Notes: generated by a model from the letters alone, not told the origin. A DNA stretch of 62,500 nucleotides from Symbiodinium natans (GCA_905221605.1 CAJNDS010002133.1:46365-108864), one strand, 5' to 3'; shown: positions 9,483 through 19,983, counted from the stretch's first letter. Made by a program: numbers and translations.

Positions 9483-12400
9483 CTGTAGCATCCCGAACCC
9501 GCCCTTGCACGGTTTCGTGAGGCTCCGAGGCGTCGATGTCCATGTAGCTATCCCTTTAGGGTTTAGGGTTTAGGGTTTGGGGTATGGGGTATGGGGTTTG
9601 GGGTTTGGGGTTTGGGGTTTAGGGTTCCAAAAGTGGCATCATTTCTGCGGTTCATCAGTCCAGACCACCTCAAGAAGGCGAGGAAAAACACGAAGGGGGA
9701 AATTCTTAGGGGTTTGGAAGGGTTTAGGGTTTTGGTTTAGGGTTTAGGGTTTAGGGTTTAGGGTTTAGGGTTTAGGGTTTAGGGTTTGGGGTTTAGGGTT
9801 TAGGGTTTAGGGGTTTACCTGAAGGGCTCTGCGTGAAGTGTCCTGGGGGAAGTAGAGAAACACGATGTCCGCCGCTGCCAAGTCAACCGTCGCCAGATCC
9901 TTCGACCGCGCTGCTTGAAGGCTCATGGGTACTTACAAGCAGGGCTATTAGTAGCTTGGGCAACAGCAGATCTTCCCAATGGTAGTTGAACGTAGGGTTT
10001 GAAGCACTAATGCCTTGCAGGTTTACTTCGAGTTTATTGAGGCCTAATAGCTACGAGTCTCCGAAAACGTAGTTCCCGTCCGCACAAGCTCCAGGGGGCC
10101 TTTTTGGCGTTCCCCCCAAACCCTATCCCTTCGGTTACAACCCCCCCCCCCCTCCTCCCCTCTCCTCCTCCCCAACTCTGGGGCATAGTGAAATCCTGAG
10201 CCCCGGGAAGCCCTTTACCAGGTAGCCCCGGCAACCATCCTCGGGTCCTCGTTATGATACCTGAGCCTCTTTCTTCAGCTAGATTCGTTTGCTACAGGGG
10301 CACGGTTCCTTTTGTACCGGAACTGAGAACCCAAAAAGAGTAAGTACCATGCGACTTTCTGGCTCAACTCCCCACCCTACGCTCGTAGGGTAGTTTCATG
10401 GTCCCTTCATATGGGCCGCTTAAGGGCCCGGCAGCTTATACATACCCCTTATACCCCGTACAACCCAAGGGCCCATACTTCAGAACCTGTTAAAGGAGGT
10501 AAGGGACTACCTTAAGGGCCCGTGAAACTACCCTTAGACCCCCCCTCCCCCCTAGGAAACGTGGCCGTGGCAACCAGGGCACAGCTTGTATGAAGTGGAC
10601 ACGGCCTGGTTTGAGGCCGGGGAGGGGGGGGGTGGGGTGGGTGGGGCCTCCTTTCTTGATCCTGGAGTGCTACTAAGCTGCGGGTGGATAAAGTTACAGG
10701 TCAGACTCAGGCTTTGAAGTACCTGGTGTCTAGTAAGCCGCGCTTGAATCACCCTAGAGAGCCCCGGAAAGGCTCCCAGCCCATGTGCCTCATCTCGCAA
10801 CCTTCCCTCAAAGGCCCCTAAAGAGCCTCTTCTAAGAGCCCTGATTCCTCAAAACCCTAAGGCCCCGTTCTCGGGGGGCTTGTGGCCATGCTGCTAGAAA
10901 TTTGCTAGAAATTCGCATCCTGGTGCCCATAAGCCCCAGCGCTCAATCCGCCCCAGGCCCTGAAATTGTCCGGGGTCTCGGGCCTTGGGCGCCCTAAAGC
11001 CCCCAAAACTTTGGTAAGAACAAACGTAAGAGAGAGAGAGAGAGAGAGAGAGAGCCCTAAGCCATAAGAGCCCTAAATCCCTGAAATCCCTAGCCCTAAG
11101 GCACTAAGGTTGCACGCTGGGCCGAGGCCAAGGCTGTACTTAGAGCATTCTGGGTTTAGGGTGGAGCCACTCACAAACCCAAACCTAAACCCCAAACCCT
11201 GAACCCTAAACCCCCCTGCACGAACCCTAACCTTTGAGCCGTCCTCCACCTCGTACCCGATCAACCCTGGCAAACAAAACCCACCCAAATACTCGGCCCC
11301 AGAGTACCCTGAGAATAAAATGGGCGCCCTTTTTTGGTTTAGGGTTTAGGGTTTAGGGTTTAGGGTTTAGGGTTTAGGGTTTAGGGTTTAGGGTTTAGGG
11401 GTTAAAGGGCCTTATAATGGGAACTTGACTACTCTGGGTCCCAAAATAACACTGACACGCCTCGCAAGCTTTCCGGAACCAACTCGTCACTCTGCCGAAA
11501 GAGCTCTCCGTCAACCTCCACGCCAACCTCGCCGGATTTCGAGGAGGTTCTCTGGGGTTTGAGTAACCCTAAACCCTAAACCCTAAACCCTAAACCCTGA
11601 ACCCTGAACCCTAAACCCTAAACCTAAACCCTGGACCCTAAACCCTAAACCCTAAACCCCAAACCACGGATGTAGGGCTCTGAACTGGTTTGGGGTTTAA
11701 AGGCCTTTGGGGTTTAGGATCGTGAGCTTTTTTGAGTTTGAACGGGCTTTCGGGGCTTCTTAGGGGTTTGGGTGGTTTAGGGTTTTAGGGCTTTAGGGCT
11801 TTAGGGGTTCAGGAGCTGGGTTTCGTGGCTAGTAGTTTGGGTGGTTTCGGGCTTCAGAAGAGGTTTCGGATCTTAAGGGTGGAGGTTCAAGCTCCTTGCG
11901 CGTTCTGAATTAAACCCTAAACCCCTGTAAGCCCTCTAACCCTCTAAACTGCATCCCCTGCCACCTAACTCCCCTCAACCCTGCACCAGGTTGCTTGGTA
12001 GCCCAGCAACCATATTGCAATAGGGGTACCTTTTTTTGGGTTGGTTACTTTATAAGGGAACCTCGAACCCAAAGAGGGACAAGCCACGCCACGGATGCCC
12101 AGTCGTCGCGCCACCTCGGCCCGATTTGGGGCAGTATGGGGCAGTATGGGGCAGTATAGGGCTATAAGATGCAAAACATACACAATTGAAGTGTTGTGTA
12201 CATAGGGTTTGGGGCTGTGTAAAGCTATGTGAGGCCGCAAGTAAGATGTCGCCTTCTTTTCGTAAGGATACAGGGCTTGAGTCTGGGAACAGGATGATGG
12301 GGTGCTGCAGCACAGGGGTTAAAGCTCATAGGGTTGCAGCGCGATCAGGGAGGGTTTGTGGTTGGATGACAGTTATGGAGAGGCTCCAACTTGGTTTACC

Positions 12401-12880
12401 CTCAGGCCTCAACCCTATACCTTAAACCCTGAACCCGGAACCCTATAAAGGAGGCCCTGAGATAGGGCATCACCGAAATGAATACTTCTTGGGGTTTCCT
12501 ATACTCCCCTTAGAACCTTCACAAACATAATACGTGTAATATCCTCGTGGTCTTTATATAAACAAACATAAACAAATAATTCCCCAGGGTGATATAGTTT
12601 CCTCTGCCGACATGGAACCCTAGTTTGGAGAGGCGCCGTAAAGCGAAGCCCTCAACCACCCGAGCCAAGACACCTGTGCCGAAACCCTAGTTTAGGGTTC
12701 AGGGCCCTAAACCCTAAACCCGAAACCCCAACCCTAAACTCAATCTAGGGTTCCAGGGTGAGGTTCAGGACCCTGAACCCTAAATCCACGCCGCCTCTGT
12801 CACCACACGGCCATCCCCACTACCCAGGTCCACAAAGAGCGGTGAAGGTGAGGTGATGTCGATGTCCTGCTCCGTACGTT
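9483..12880 (-). CDS. Class I SAM-dependent methyltransferase, split gene
   Basis: Coding islands lie in the right order on the minus strand. Exon a (about 12787-12880) reads PLFVDLGSGDGRVVTEAA, a textbook motif I for binding S-adenosylmethionine. Exon b (about 11472-11555) reads SGEVGVEVDGELFRQS, fitting the acidic motif II that normally follows 10-15 residues later. Exon c (9819-9910, donor CAG|GTAAAC) reads DLATVDLAAADIVFLYFP, the motif III/IV region. A fourth island (about 9483-9553, YMDIDASEPHETVQGRVRDA) may belong. The GSGDGRVV and VFLYFP pattern is closest to small lysine methyltransferases such as the FAM173/ATPSCKMT group; the substrate here is not known. The gaps between islands contain telomere-type arrays (11336-11400, 11560-11680 and 9721-9818) plus a MITE. 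The first and last exons and exact joins were not established. Confidence 0.6.
9721..9818. repeat. (TTTAGGG)n array in an intron
   Basis: A near-perfect TTTAGGG run of about 12 units ending exactly at the donor of methyltransferase exon c on the opposite strand. Confidence 0.85.
9911..11471. other. Presumed intron of the methyltransferase gene
   Basis: Apart from a MITE (10388-10537), this holds a C-run at 10141-10152, a GA microsatellite at 11031-11054, scattered CCCTAAA units around 11160-11230 and a clean TTTAGGG array at 11336-11400. No other coding island is convincing. Confidence 0.45.
10388..10537. mobile_element. MITE family C, copy 1
   Basis: Ends AGGGTAGTTTCATGG and CCCGTGAAACTACCCT are inverted repeats. 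The interior GGGCC...TTATACCCC...GTAC block and the GAACCTGTTAAAGGAGGTA block recur in a second copy at 40215-40352. It is non-coding and about 150 bp. Confidence 0.7.
11560..11680. repeat. CCCTAAA array
   Basis: About 14 units of CCCTAAA with CCCTGAA variants, just upstream (on the minus strand) of methyltransferase exon b. Confidence 0.85.
12028..12078. repeat. Short palindromic repeat, copy 1
   Basis: CCTTTTTTTGGGTTGG, a central TTATAAGGGAACC, then CGAACCCAAAGAGGG form an imperfect palindrome of about 50 bp. A close relative sits inside a coding frame at 25083-25135. Read on the minus strand, both can give a GSRFP/TNPKKG-like peptide. Confidence 0.55.
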
Positions 12881-13784
12881 CAGGGTCGAGGGTTCAGGGT
12901 TGAGAGGGTTCAGGTTTTGGGGAAGGTTCATCGGCAGTAATACATAGAGCAAAGCAGTGCCTTAAATTAGGTTATAACCACCTGTAAGTATAGTTACCCT
13001 AAATAGGGTTATATCCACGTAAAAACAGAGTTACCTTACCCATAGACCCAGGAACCTCCAAGTAGAGCTACTCCAAGGCATGTGAGTTCCAAAAGAATGC
13101 AATCCCAGCTCTCTTGAACTCCCACCCTAAACTGCAAACTCTACACCCTAAATTCCTCATTGTCATCCCTAAACTTTGCACCCCAGGCACCTAATGACAT
13201 CCAACAATCTTCGAAGCCTGCATTCAAAAGGAGAGCGGACAGGGCGTATTGAGGTTCAGTGGCCCTCATGGTTTTCGTGGGGTCGGTTTACCTGTGTCTC
13301 AGAACAACTTCGAGGGCACTACACTGAAGAGGGTACTGCAGGAGCAGGCGCGGGTTTTTTTAGCACCCTCTTTTGCGTGAACCTCTTCTGGATGTGAAGA
13401 GTGCAAAGCTTACACTTGGAGGCTCAGGGGTAGTTTTACGTGGGGTTAGAAGTAAGGTAACTATAGACCTTGTGCTTATAATAACCCCACTTATAGATCA
13501 GTGCGCCGCGCGCTTGCCATTAAATTTTGCAGGGCCCCTTGGTCGAAGTCCCTCTATTGAAAGGAGCGGGGCTACGTAAAGTTACCTGCAAGCGTGGGCC
13601 CCAAATTAGAACAACCCCCCCTCACATAAACTCCAGAGCCCAAGTCTTTCACACCCCAAGCTTAAACTCTGAACCCGAAACCCTAAACCCTACACCCTTC
13701 ACCCTCAACCCTAAACCCCTACACCCCTAAACCCGAAACCCCTACACCCTAAACCCTAAACCCCTCAACCCTAAGCCCGGTAGG
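12881..13784. other. Stretch without a supported gene
   Basis: Contains a partial family A MITE (about 12985-13070) and telomere-type units at about 13670-13770. No convincing exon. Confidence 0.4.
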
Positions 13785-13829
13785 TCAGCCCGGGGCCTGC
13801 AGTAGCCGCACCAGCTCCAAGATCAGCTC
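13785..13829 (-). CDS. Candidate terminal exon
   Basis: After a TTGTCAG acceptor-like site, 14 codons (ELILELVRLLQAPG) end at TGA. The amphipathic helix-like sequence suggests the C-terminus of a protein coded upstream on the minus strand. Too short to assign. Confidence 0.25.
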   Translation of the reverse strand, partial: ELILELVRLLQAPG

Positions 13830-13904
13830 CTGACAACCCTTGGCATGTAAGACCTCACTAAGGGCCCCCATAAGCATCCCTATACTTCTCAAAAAGGGCC
13901 TCGG

Positions 13905-14012
13905 GGGTTTAGGGTTTAGGGTTTAGGGTTTAGGGTTTAGGGTTTAGGGTTTAGGGTTTAGGGTTTAGGGTTGGGGGCGGGCGGGACCGGAAGGGGGGGG
14001 GGGGGGTACTAC
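13905..14012. repeat. (TTTAGGG)n array and G-run
   Basis: About nine perfect TTTAGGG units followed by a G-rich stretch with a homopolymer G run at about 13994-14007. Confidence 0.85.
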
Positions 14013-14254
14013 AATAAGGAGGGAGAGGGAAAGGCCCACTTGGAGTCCCTTGAAGCCGACAAAAAGACCCCTGAAAGAAGAAAAGACGAGTCTCAATCCA
14101 GGGTTTGGGGTTTAGGGATAGGGGCTTAGGGTTTAGGGTTTAAGGTCCAAGGTTTAGGCCGTCTAAGCTCAACCCCCGCGGAAAAAAACTTAGACTTCGC
14201 AACCCTCCGGCCCTCCGAGAAAGATTACCGATCCTCGGCCCGAAACCTGCAGAC

Positions 14255-14382
14255 CCTACTTGAAGGTTCATGGGTAGGAATACGTAGGGTTTTAAGTACC
14301 GAAAAAAAGGCTATAACCAGTTACACCTATAGCTGCCCTACTTATAACCCCACTTACAGCTACTCATGAACCTCCAAGTAGA
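14255..14382. mobile_element. MITE family A, best copy (about 128 bp)
   Basis: Ends CTACTTGAAGGTTCATGGGTAG and CTACTCATGAACCTCCAAGTAG are nearly perfect inverted repeats of 22 bp. Inside, TAGGGTTTTAAGTA and TGCCCTACTTATAACCCCAC continue the imperfect palindrome. Diverged copies occur at 6682-6810, 14405-14525, 22761-22880 and probably 12985-13070 and 23120-23260. Confidence 0.75.
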
Positions 14383-14754
14383 CTGCTAAACCCTTTGCCC
14401 TTGCTCCCACAAGGTTCGTGGGCACTTGTTAGTAGGGCTGTCTGTACCTAAAATAGGGTGGCGAGTACAGGTAGTTCTGCATACAGCCCTGCTTACGGGC
14501 TGCCACGAGGTGTCAAGTAGGACCATTCATGGCTTGGGCGGCTTGGAGATACTCTCCAAGGGACCGCAGGAGGCAGTTCACAGAGTTTTGGAGCGAAATG
14601 TTTTTGGTGTTGGGATTTGCGGTGCAAAGTTAAGATTTATTGAATTTATTGCTTAGGGTGCCTGAATCCTCAAGAGCGCCAGATTTTGAGGGTTGCTAAT
14701 ATGTCCAATCTTCAGACATTCCTAAGCAACCTGCAAGACAAGGCTTTGAGCAGC

Positions 14755-14875
14755 GCCTTTAAACCCGGAGCCCTGTCCCCTAAACCCTAAACCCTAAACC
14801 CCAGACCCTAAACCCCAGACCCTAAACCCTAAACCCCAGACCCTAAACCCCAAACCCCAAACCCCAAACCCAGGG
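14755..14875. repeat. CCCTAAA/CCCCAGA/CCCCAAA array
   Basis: Degenerate telomere-type units ending next to a possible small plus-strand frame at about 14876-14940 that could not be supported as an exon. The interval 13830-15302 has no other gene. Confidence 0.7.
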
Positions 14876-15302
14876 CCCAGAGGGCCTCGGACGCCGACCT
14901 CAGCCCGGCGAGGCGCCCACCAAGGGAACCGACACGGCTGATGTACCACCTGGGCTTGGTTTGTGGCTAGCTCAAAACCTTCAGGGTTTAGGGTTTAGGG
15001 TTTAAGGCTTAGGGTAAAGTATTCCTGAATATGATCCACTTAAACCCAATAAGGGGAAATTTATATAAAATTTCCCAAGGGCCGAGGTAGGTGAGGATAA
15101 GGGTCTGAGCGTCGGTGCCAGGGTTTTGGGGGCTTTGCAGCTCACGGTTTAGGGTTTTTTTGAGATTCAGGGTGTTAGGGAGGCTCTGTGAAGGTTCTTC
15201 GAAAAGCTTCAGAGATTTAGGCAATCAGGGGCTGCGTGGGTTTTTGTTAGGGCCCAGGGTACCGTTCCGCACGTCCAAGTTCATGGCCGCACCATGCAAC
15301 CC

Positions 15303-16094
15303 TCAGCTATATATATAAAGTCCCAAGCAAGCTCTAGCCACTAGCCTCAAGCACACAACAAATTCGCCCGGCCGCTGCCGCTCTGGAAAGAACGGCGCGC
15401 AGCCTCTTGCATAGGCCTCAGCGTTCTGCCGCAGCATGGCAGGTTCGTAGAGGTATCCAGCCAGAAGCCCAAATGAAGACCGGAGACCCTGAGCGGACTC
15501 ATCCCCCCACCAGTGCAAGGAAGACAGCGTAGCACCCTGCTGAAAGTGCAAGTTGGCATCCACATTTGGGCACCGGCCATCCTCCTGGCTTGCCAAGTAG
15601 GCTTCGGCTAAGGTGCAGAGCGGCTGTTGCAGCGAAAGGGGCAGCATCCCTAGCGCCAGTGCTGCATTTTGAATTCCTGCTAAGCTTCCGTCCACAACAT
15701 GGCTTTGGGGAGCCACGACCTGCAAAGAGCATCCATCTTCCAAGAGCACCACCAGAGAGTCTTCTGCGGCACGTCTGAGACGTGTCACCCGCCTGCCAGC
15801 ATCGGAGGCAATGCTCATCTTCAGATGGGGCCCATCCTCCTCCACAACACTGAAGTTCACCAAGTCACCATCAGAATCAACAAACGACACGTCCAACTTC
15901 TGCACAGCCGCTTGATCTGCCTGCCAAGCTCTCAACACGTGGGACAGCAACGACACCAGAGACTCCTGAAAGCCTGCGGCTGCCAGCAGCTCGCATGTCT
16001 TGTTTTCCAGCAGCCAGGGAATAAAACCATCCAGCGGTGCCAAGGCAATACACTTCGCACTCCGATGCTGCATCATGCCAAACGCTTCCCTCAT
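15303..16094 (-). CDS. Unknown protein, large exon (263 residues)
   Basis: A 263-codon frame with even, protein-like composition starting MREAFGMMQHRSAKCIALAP. The N-terminal half is helical-looking (FIPWLLENKTCELLAAAGFQ). From about residue 67, DVSFVDSDGDLVNFSVVEED begins a beta-rich segment of a type I have seen in dinoflagellate proteins without a named function. The C-terminus ends in the low-complexity LGLYIYS coded by a TATATA stretch, so the true gene may leave this frame by splicing before position 15303. The telomere-type array at 16137-16200 lies immediately upstream. I do not recognise the family. Confidence 0.5.
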   Translation of the reverse strand: MREAFGMMQHRSAKCIALAPLDGFIPWLLENKTCELLAAAGFQESLVSLLSHVLRAWQADQAAVQKLDVSFVDSDGDLVNFSVVEEDGPHLKMSIASDAGRRVTRLRRAAEDSLVVLLEDGCSLQVVAPQSHVVDGSLAGIQNAALALGMLPLSLQQPLCTLAEAYLASQEDGRCPNVDANLHFQQGATLSSLHWWGDESAQGLRSSFGLLAGYLYEPAMLRQNAEAYARGCAPFFPERQRPGEFVVCLRLVARACLGLYIYS

Positions 16095-16136
16095 CCTCGG
16101 GCTGGTTTGGTTGAGTCCCTCCCTAGCTGGGGTCTC

Positions 16137-16200
16137 ACTAAACCCTAAACCCTAAGCCCTAAGCCCTAAACCCTAAACCCTAAACCCTAAACCCTAAACC
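16137..16200. repeat. CCCTAAA array
   Basis: About nine units, with a few CCCTAAG variants. The sequence from 16201 to 16480 has short frames on the minus strand but no assignable domain. Confidence 0.85.
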
Positions 16201-16484
16201 GCTCTTCAAGTTCGGCCCAGAGTCAAGATCTCTTTCAGCCTGCGCTCCTCAGACTTCTCAAAAACGTCGAGCTTAAAGAGGATATGCACAGACTCATCGT
16301 CATCCGGCGGCGTTTGCCTAGGATCCGCTCTTTGAGTCAACTGCCTAAACCCTACAAACTCAAAACGATCTGCCTGGGGGGGATTCCTGTTTAGTTCGGG
16401 GATCGTGGAGTACATTTGGGAGAACTGCCCCTTGACCTTGCTCTGGCGTGAAGGCGCCGAAGCGCTAATAAATGTATACATATG

Positions 16485-16700
16485 TGCATATTTCTATAAA
16501 CATACATATACATATATATATATATATACATATATACATTTGTACAGACGTATAGGAGATACAGATATACATTGATACGTATACACATATACACATATGT
16601 ACACATGCACATAGCAAAAAAGAAAACATCTAAACATATAGACATCTAAAACACCCTAAACCCTAAACCCTAAACCCTAAACCCTAAACCCTAAACACAA
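16485..16700. repeat. AT/CA-rich microsatellite and CCCTAAA array
   Basis: TATACATA-type microsatellite at about 16485-16610 followed by a CCCTAAA array at about 16652-16695. Translations here are low-complexity Tyr/Met/Ile runs and are not genes. Confidence 0.8.
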
Positions 16701-16825
16701 GCCTGGTCGCCACAGCTCTCCCAGGCAAGCAGGATAATGCGAGGTGGTGGCGGCCCGGACGGTGGCCAGGATGCCTCCTTCAGTGCGAGAACCCCCGGAG
16801 ATTAAGAAAAAAAAACAAACGCCTG

Positions 16826-17399
16826 GTTTAGGGTTTAGGGTTTAGGGTTTAGGGTTTGGGGTTTAGGGTTTGGGGTTTAGGGTGCCTGAATGCTAAACAT
16901 CGAAGTACTTCACCCCCTGAAGGCCACTGCAAATCCTCAGTCCCGGAACCCCTGAATCCTCAATCCTACACCTATTCATCCCGTTGGATCCCTCAACCCC
17001 CCCAAAGCCCTGAACCCTAAACCCTCCAAACCCTAAACCCAGACCCGCAGTGGGATCATCAGGCCAGGGGTTAAAGTTACACAGACCTGTTGAACCTACT
17101 AAGGGATGTTGAATCTGAAGCAACAAGGTCCTACCCTAGTACAGTTACCCTGCTTGCCCGTGAACCTCCAAGTGGGACGGGGGTTCCAAGGAAGAAGGCA
17201 GGTAACCCGAAACCCTAAACCCTAAACCCTAAGCAATAGACCCTAAACCCGCTCACAAACGCTCCCAAAGGTTCCTGAAGCTTCCCTGAGGTTCTCCAGG
17301 TTTTGGGGGTTTAGGGTTTAGACCCTAAACCCCCCAAACTTTTTTTTGTTTAAATCCTAAACCCTAAACCCCAAACCCTCCCTTGATTCCCTATTCAAA
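16826..17399. repeat. Telomere-type arrays, no gene
   Basis: TTTAGGG/TTTGGGG at 16826-16882 and CCCTAAA clusters at about 17010-17045, 17205-17250 and 17350-17380. No supported gene. Confidence 0.6.
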
Positions 17400-17504
17400 G
17401 TGGAGGGCCCTGCCTTTTCCGGGCGCGTGCGCGAGCGCAAGGCAGCGGTGGTGGAGGGGCCACGGCTGCCGGCCAAGCGATGCACTGAGGGAGTGGCCTA
17501 CCAG
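17400..17504 (+). CDS. Candidate exon, basic
   Basis: An open frame reading VEGPAFSGRVRERKAAVVEG and on to ...CTEGVAYQ ends at a CAG|GTGCCC donor-like site. High third-position GC and a mixed amino-acid composition support coding. No family is recognised. Confidence 0.35.
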
Positions 17505-17519
17505 GTGCCCTTTGGGGGC

Positions 17520-17700
17520 GGGGTTTTGGGTTTGTTTTGGGTCTGGGGTGGTTTAGAGTTTGGGGGTTTAGGGTTTGGGGCAGTTTAGGGCGGTTTAGGG
17601 TGGTTTCGGAAGGTTTAGGGTGGTTTAGGGTGGTTTAAGGATTTTTTAGGGTGGTTCAGGGTGGTTTTGGGCGGTTTAGGGTGGTTTAGGATACATTATA
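17520..17700 (+). repeat. GGTTTAGGGTG minisatellite
   Basis: Tandem units of about 11 bp (GGTTTAGGGTG/GGTTTAGGGCG) derived from or related to the telomere-type unit, with few mismatches. Confidence 0.8.
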
Positions 17701-18424
17701 GGGGGGTCCTTGTTACAAGGAAATTCTACTGTTTGGGGGGACTGTGTTGGTAATATTTGGGGCCCCTTATTTTCGTAAACCCCCGTTCAAGCTTTGTAGG
17801 CTCCCGGGCCTCCAGCTGCCTACGATTTGTTTGTGGCTGGGCTGCAGCTCTGTAGAGTCAGACAGGGACGGTTCTAATCTGAGAGTACGACTGGCAAGAA
17901 CGTATGAGTAAACAGAGGATGCCCCCACTCTCCAATTACTACTGTCGCCCTAAAAACACAAACACCCTAAACCCTAAACTTAAAACCCTAAACCCTAACC
18001 CTAAACCGTAAACCCGAAACCCTACGCCCTATCCGGGTGGAGACGTTTCCCCCCCCCCCCCCACGATGCACAATTCCGTCATGCTCCAAGCTCGGGGTCA
18101 AGCCCGAACCCGAAGCGCTGGGTTGACGGACCCTAAACCCTCCTTCGGCCTTCGACACCTAACTTTTTCGATTAGGGTTTAGGGTTTAGGGTTCAGGGTT
18201 CAGGGTTCAGGGTTTAGGGTTTAGGGTTCAGGGTTCAGGGATTCGGGCCGGACACAGCCCAGAGTCCCTTTGAGCCCTAGTCCAACCCTGACATGTGAAG
18301 CACACCATTTCGAAGCCCAACCTGAACAGAGCAAGTGAACCCAAACCCTAGGGTTTAGGGTTTAGGGTTTCGGGTTTAGGGTTTAGGGTTTGGGGTTTAG
18401 GGTTTCGGGTTTAGGGCTTGGGGT
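17701..18424. other. Stretch without a supported gene
   Basis: Contains CCCTAAA units at about 17955-18010, a C-run at about 18050-18061, TTTAGGG/TTCAGGG arrays at 18175-18240 and 18350-18420. No exon could be supported. Confidence 0.5.
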
Positions 18425-18522
18425 CCCCCGCCCACGCCTGGGGTGATGCCCAGCTCCTTCAGTGCCTCGAGCGGGGAGGCACCCAAGCACAGCACCCGCA
18501 GCTCGGGCGGCGTCCTGCGCTG
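18425..18522 (-). CDS. Candidate internal exon
   Basis: On the minus strand the frame reads RRTPPELRVLCLGASPLEAL and continues KELGITPG. The acceptor-like CAG precedes it and a CCAG|GCGTGG site (a GC donor, known in dinoflagellates) could end it. The LRVLCLGASPLEALKEL pattern looks like a beta-strand and loop of an alpha/beta enzyme, but no family is claimed. Confidence 0.4.
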
Positions 18523-18529
18523 TTGGCTT

Positions 18530-18730
18530 TAGGGTTTTAGGGTTTTAGGGTTTTAGGGTTTTAGGGTTTTGGGGCTTTGGGGTTTTGGGGTTTTAGGGTT
18601 TTAGGGTTTTAGGGTTTTAGGGTTTTAGGCTTTTAGGGTTTTAGGGTTTGCGTTTTAGGGTTTTAGTGTTTTAGGGTTTTGGGGTTTTGGGGTTTTAGGG
18701 TATAAGGGTTTTAGGGTTTTAGGGTCTTGG
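18530..18730. repeat. (TTTTAGGG)n array
   Basis: About 24 tandem 8-bp units GGGTTTTA with TTTTGGGG variants, distinct from the 7-bp unit elsewhere. A G-run (about 18777-18792) follows after a gap. Confidence 0.9.
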
Positions 18731-18991
18731 CTTCTTAAGTCTTACAGGGTGGTTTCTGTTTGGGGTTGGGCGGGAGGGGGGGGGGGGGGGGGAACCGGTT
18801 TCCCCAAGACTGCAGAGGTCTAAAACTTCAAAATGAAGTTCAAGGTTTAGGGTACAAGGTGAGTAGATGGAGCAATACCCTGGGCGTGCTCCCAATGCCC
18901 AACCGACTCCATGAGGTTCTGGGAAAAACTGGGCTGGGTTTCGTGCTTCGGGATCAAAAGGGTTTCGGGTTTAGGGTTTAGGGTTTAGGGG

Positions 18992-19120
18992 GTGGATGTG
19001 GAGTTTCCGGCGTGCGAGCTCTACAAGCTCGATCCTGCTGAGATCAGACACCTGCAGGCCTGTAAGCCGGCCCTCAAACCAAGCCCAGAGAAGAGCCAAA
19101 TCCCTAGACCCGCCTTGTAA
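18992..19120 (+). CDS. Candidate terminal exon
   Basis: Directly after a TTTAGGG array, the frame VDVEFPACELYKLDPAEIRH continues LQACKPALKPS... to TAA at 19118-19120. An earlier exit at CTGCAG|GCCTGT (GC donor) is possible. The first 28 codons are clearly protein-like; the later Pro/Lys-rich part is less so. No family is recognised. Confidence 0.4.
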   Translation: MDVEFPACELYKLDPAEIRHLQACKPALKPSPEKSQIPRPAL

Positions 19121-19254
19121 AAAACAACCCCAAACCCTGCATCCTCAAAAAGACCCCCCCCCCCCCCACAAAAAAAAAGTGCCTAAACACTACACTGAAC
19201 GCAGAGCCTGCAAGTGGCGAATGATCTGGCGTCCTGTCTTTGGGCTGGGGGGCG

Positions 19255-19350
19255 GGGGGAGGAGAGGGGGGAGAGAAGAGGGGCGAGAGAAGACGGGCGA
19301 GAGAAGAGGGGCGAGAGAAGAAGGGAGAGAGAAGACAGGGGAGAGAAGAG
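19255..19350 (+). repeat. Purine minisatellite (GAGAGAAGAGGGGC)n
   Basis: Seven or so units of about 14-15 bp, all purine on the plus strand except for single C positions. Translations in either direction are simple Arg/Glu/Gly or Ser/Pro/Leu repeats and not genes. Confidence 0.85.
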
Positions 19351-19454
19351 GGGGGAGGGCGTTTGGGGCTTGGCGGCGTGGAGTCAGTAGGAAGCCCTCG
19401 CCCAACTCGCAAAATCCCTTGGCCCCAAAGCCTTGTCTCCGCCCAAGAACCCGA

Positions 19455-19557
19455 CTTAGTTGCTGAGTTCAGAAGCCGCAAAAAAGTGTACACTTTCAGT
19501 TCTATAGGGCATCTTAGTAGCCCAAAAAGTGTGAAGTGTGCTCACTCAGCTACTAAG
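19455..19557. mobile_element. MITE family B, copy 2 (103 bp)
   Basis: The same inverted ends CTTAGTTGCTGA and TCAGCTACTAAG and the same interior as 7731-7832, with about 80-85% identity by eye. See that entry. Confidence 0.75.
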
Positions 19558-19679
19558 CCTACATCGAAAACAAGCCTAGCCAAGCCCCTGACCGGCGACT
19601 GCGGGTCGTTTATCATGCTTCTTGCTCATGCCGGGGGTGAAAAAGGGAAGCATGATGGTAACTACATAGCTCCTCTAAC

Positions 19680-19800
19680 CCTCAACCCTAAACCCTAAAC
19701 CCTGAACCCTAAACCCTAAACCCTGAACCCTAACCCTAAACCCTAAACCCTAAACCCTAAGCCCTAAACCCTAAACCCTCAACCCTAAACCCTAAACCCT
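19680..19800. repeat. CCCTAAA array
   Basis: About 17 units with occasional CCCTGAA and CCCTCAA variants, ending at a coding-like island at 19803. Confidence 0.85.
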
Positions 19801-19802
19801 AG

Positions 19803-19878
19803 CCGAGGCTCGACCCGGGCAGCCGCCAAGCTGCGGCTGAGCAGCGCGCGGGACGGCATGACCACAACGGTCGCATGC
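19803..19878 (+). CDS. Candidate exon
   Basis: Open frame reading STRAAAKLRLSSARDGMTTT then VACKG, bounded by telomere-type sequence on both sides. Charged, helix-like composition. Weak evidence. Confidence 0.25.
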
Positions 19879-19983
19879 AAGGGTTTTAGGGCTTAGGGAT
19901 TCTAGGGCTTTAGGGTTTATAGGCTTTAGGGTTTAGGGTTTAGGGTGTTTAGGGTTTAGGGTTTCGGGCTTCGGGATTCTAGG

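Noticed and set aside
19104-19493. Frames on both strands across the purine minisatellite
   Set aside because: Pure low-complexity translation of a 14-15-bp repeat.
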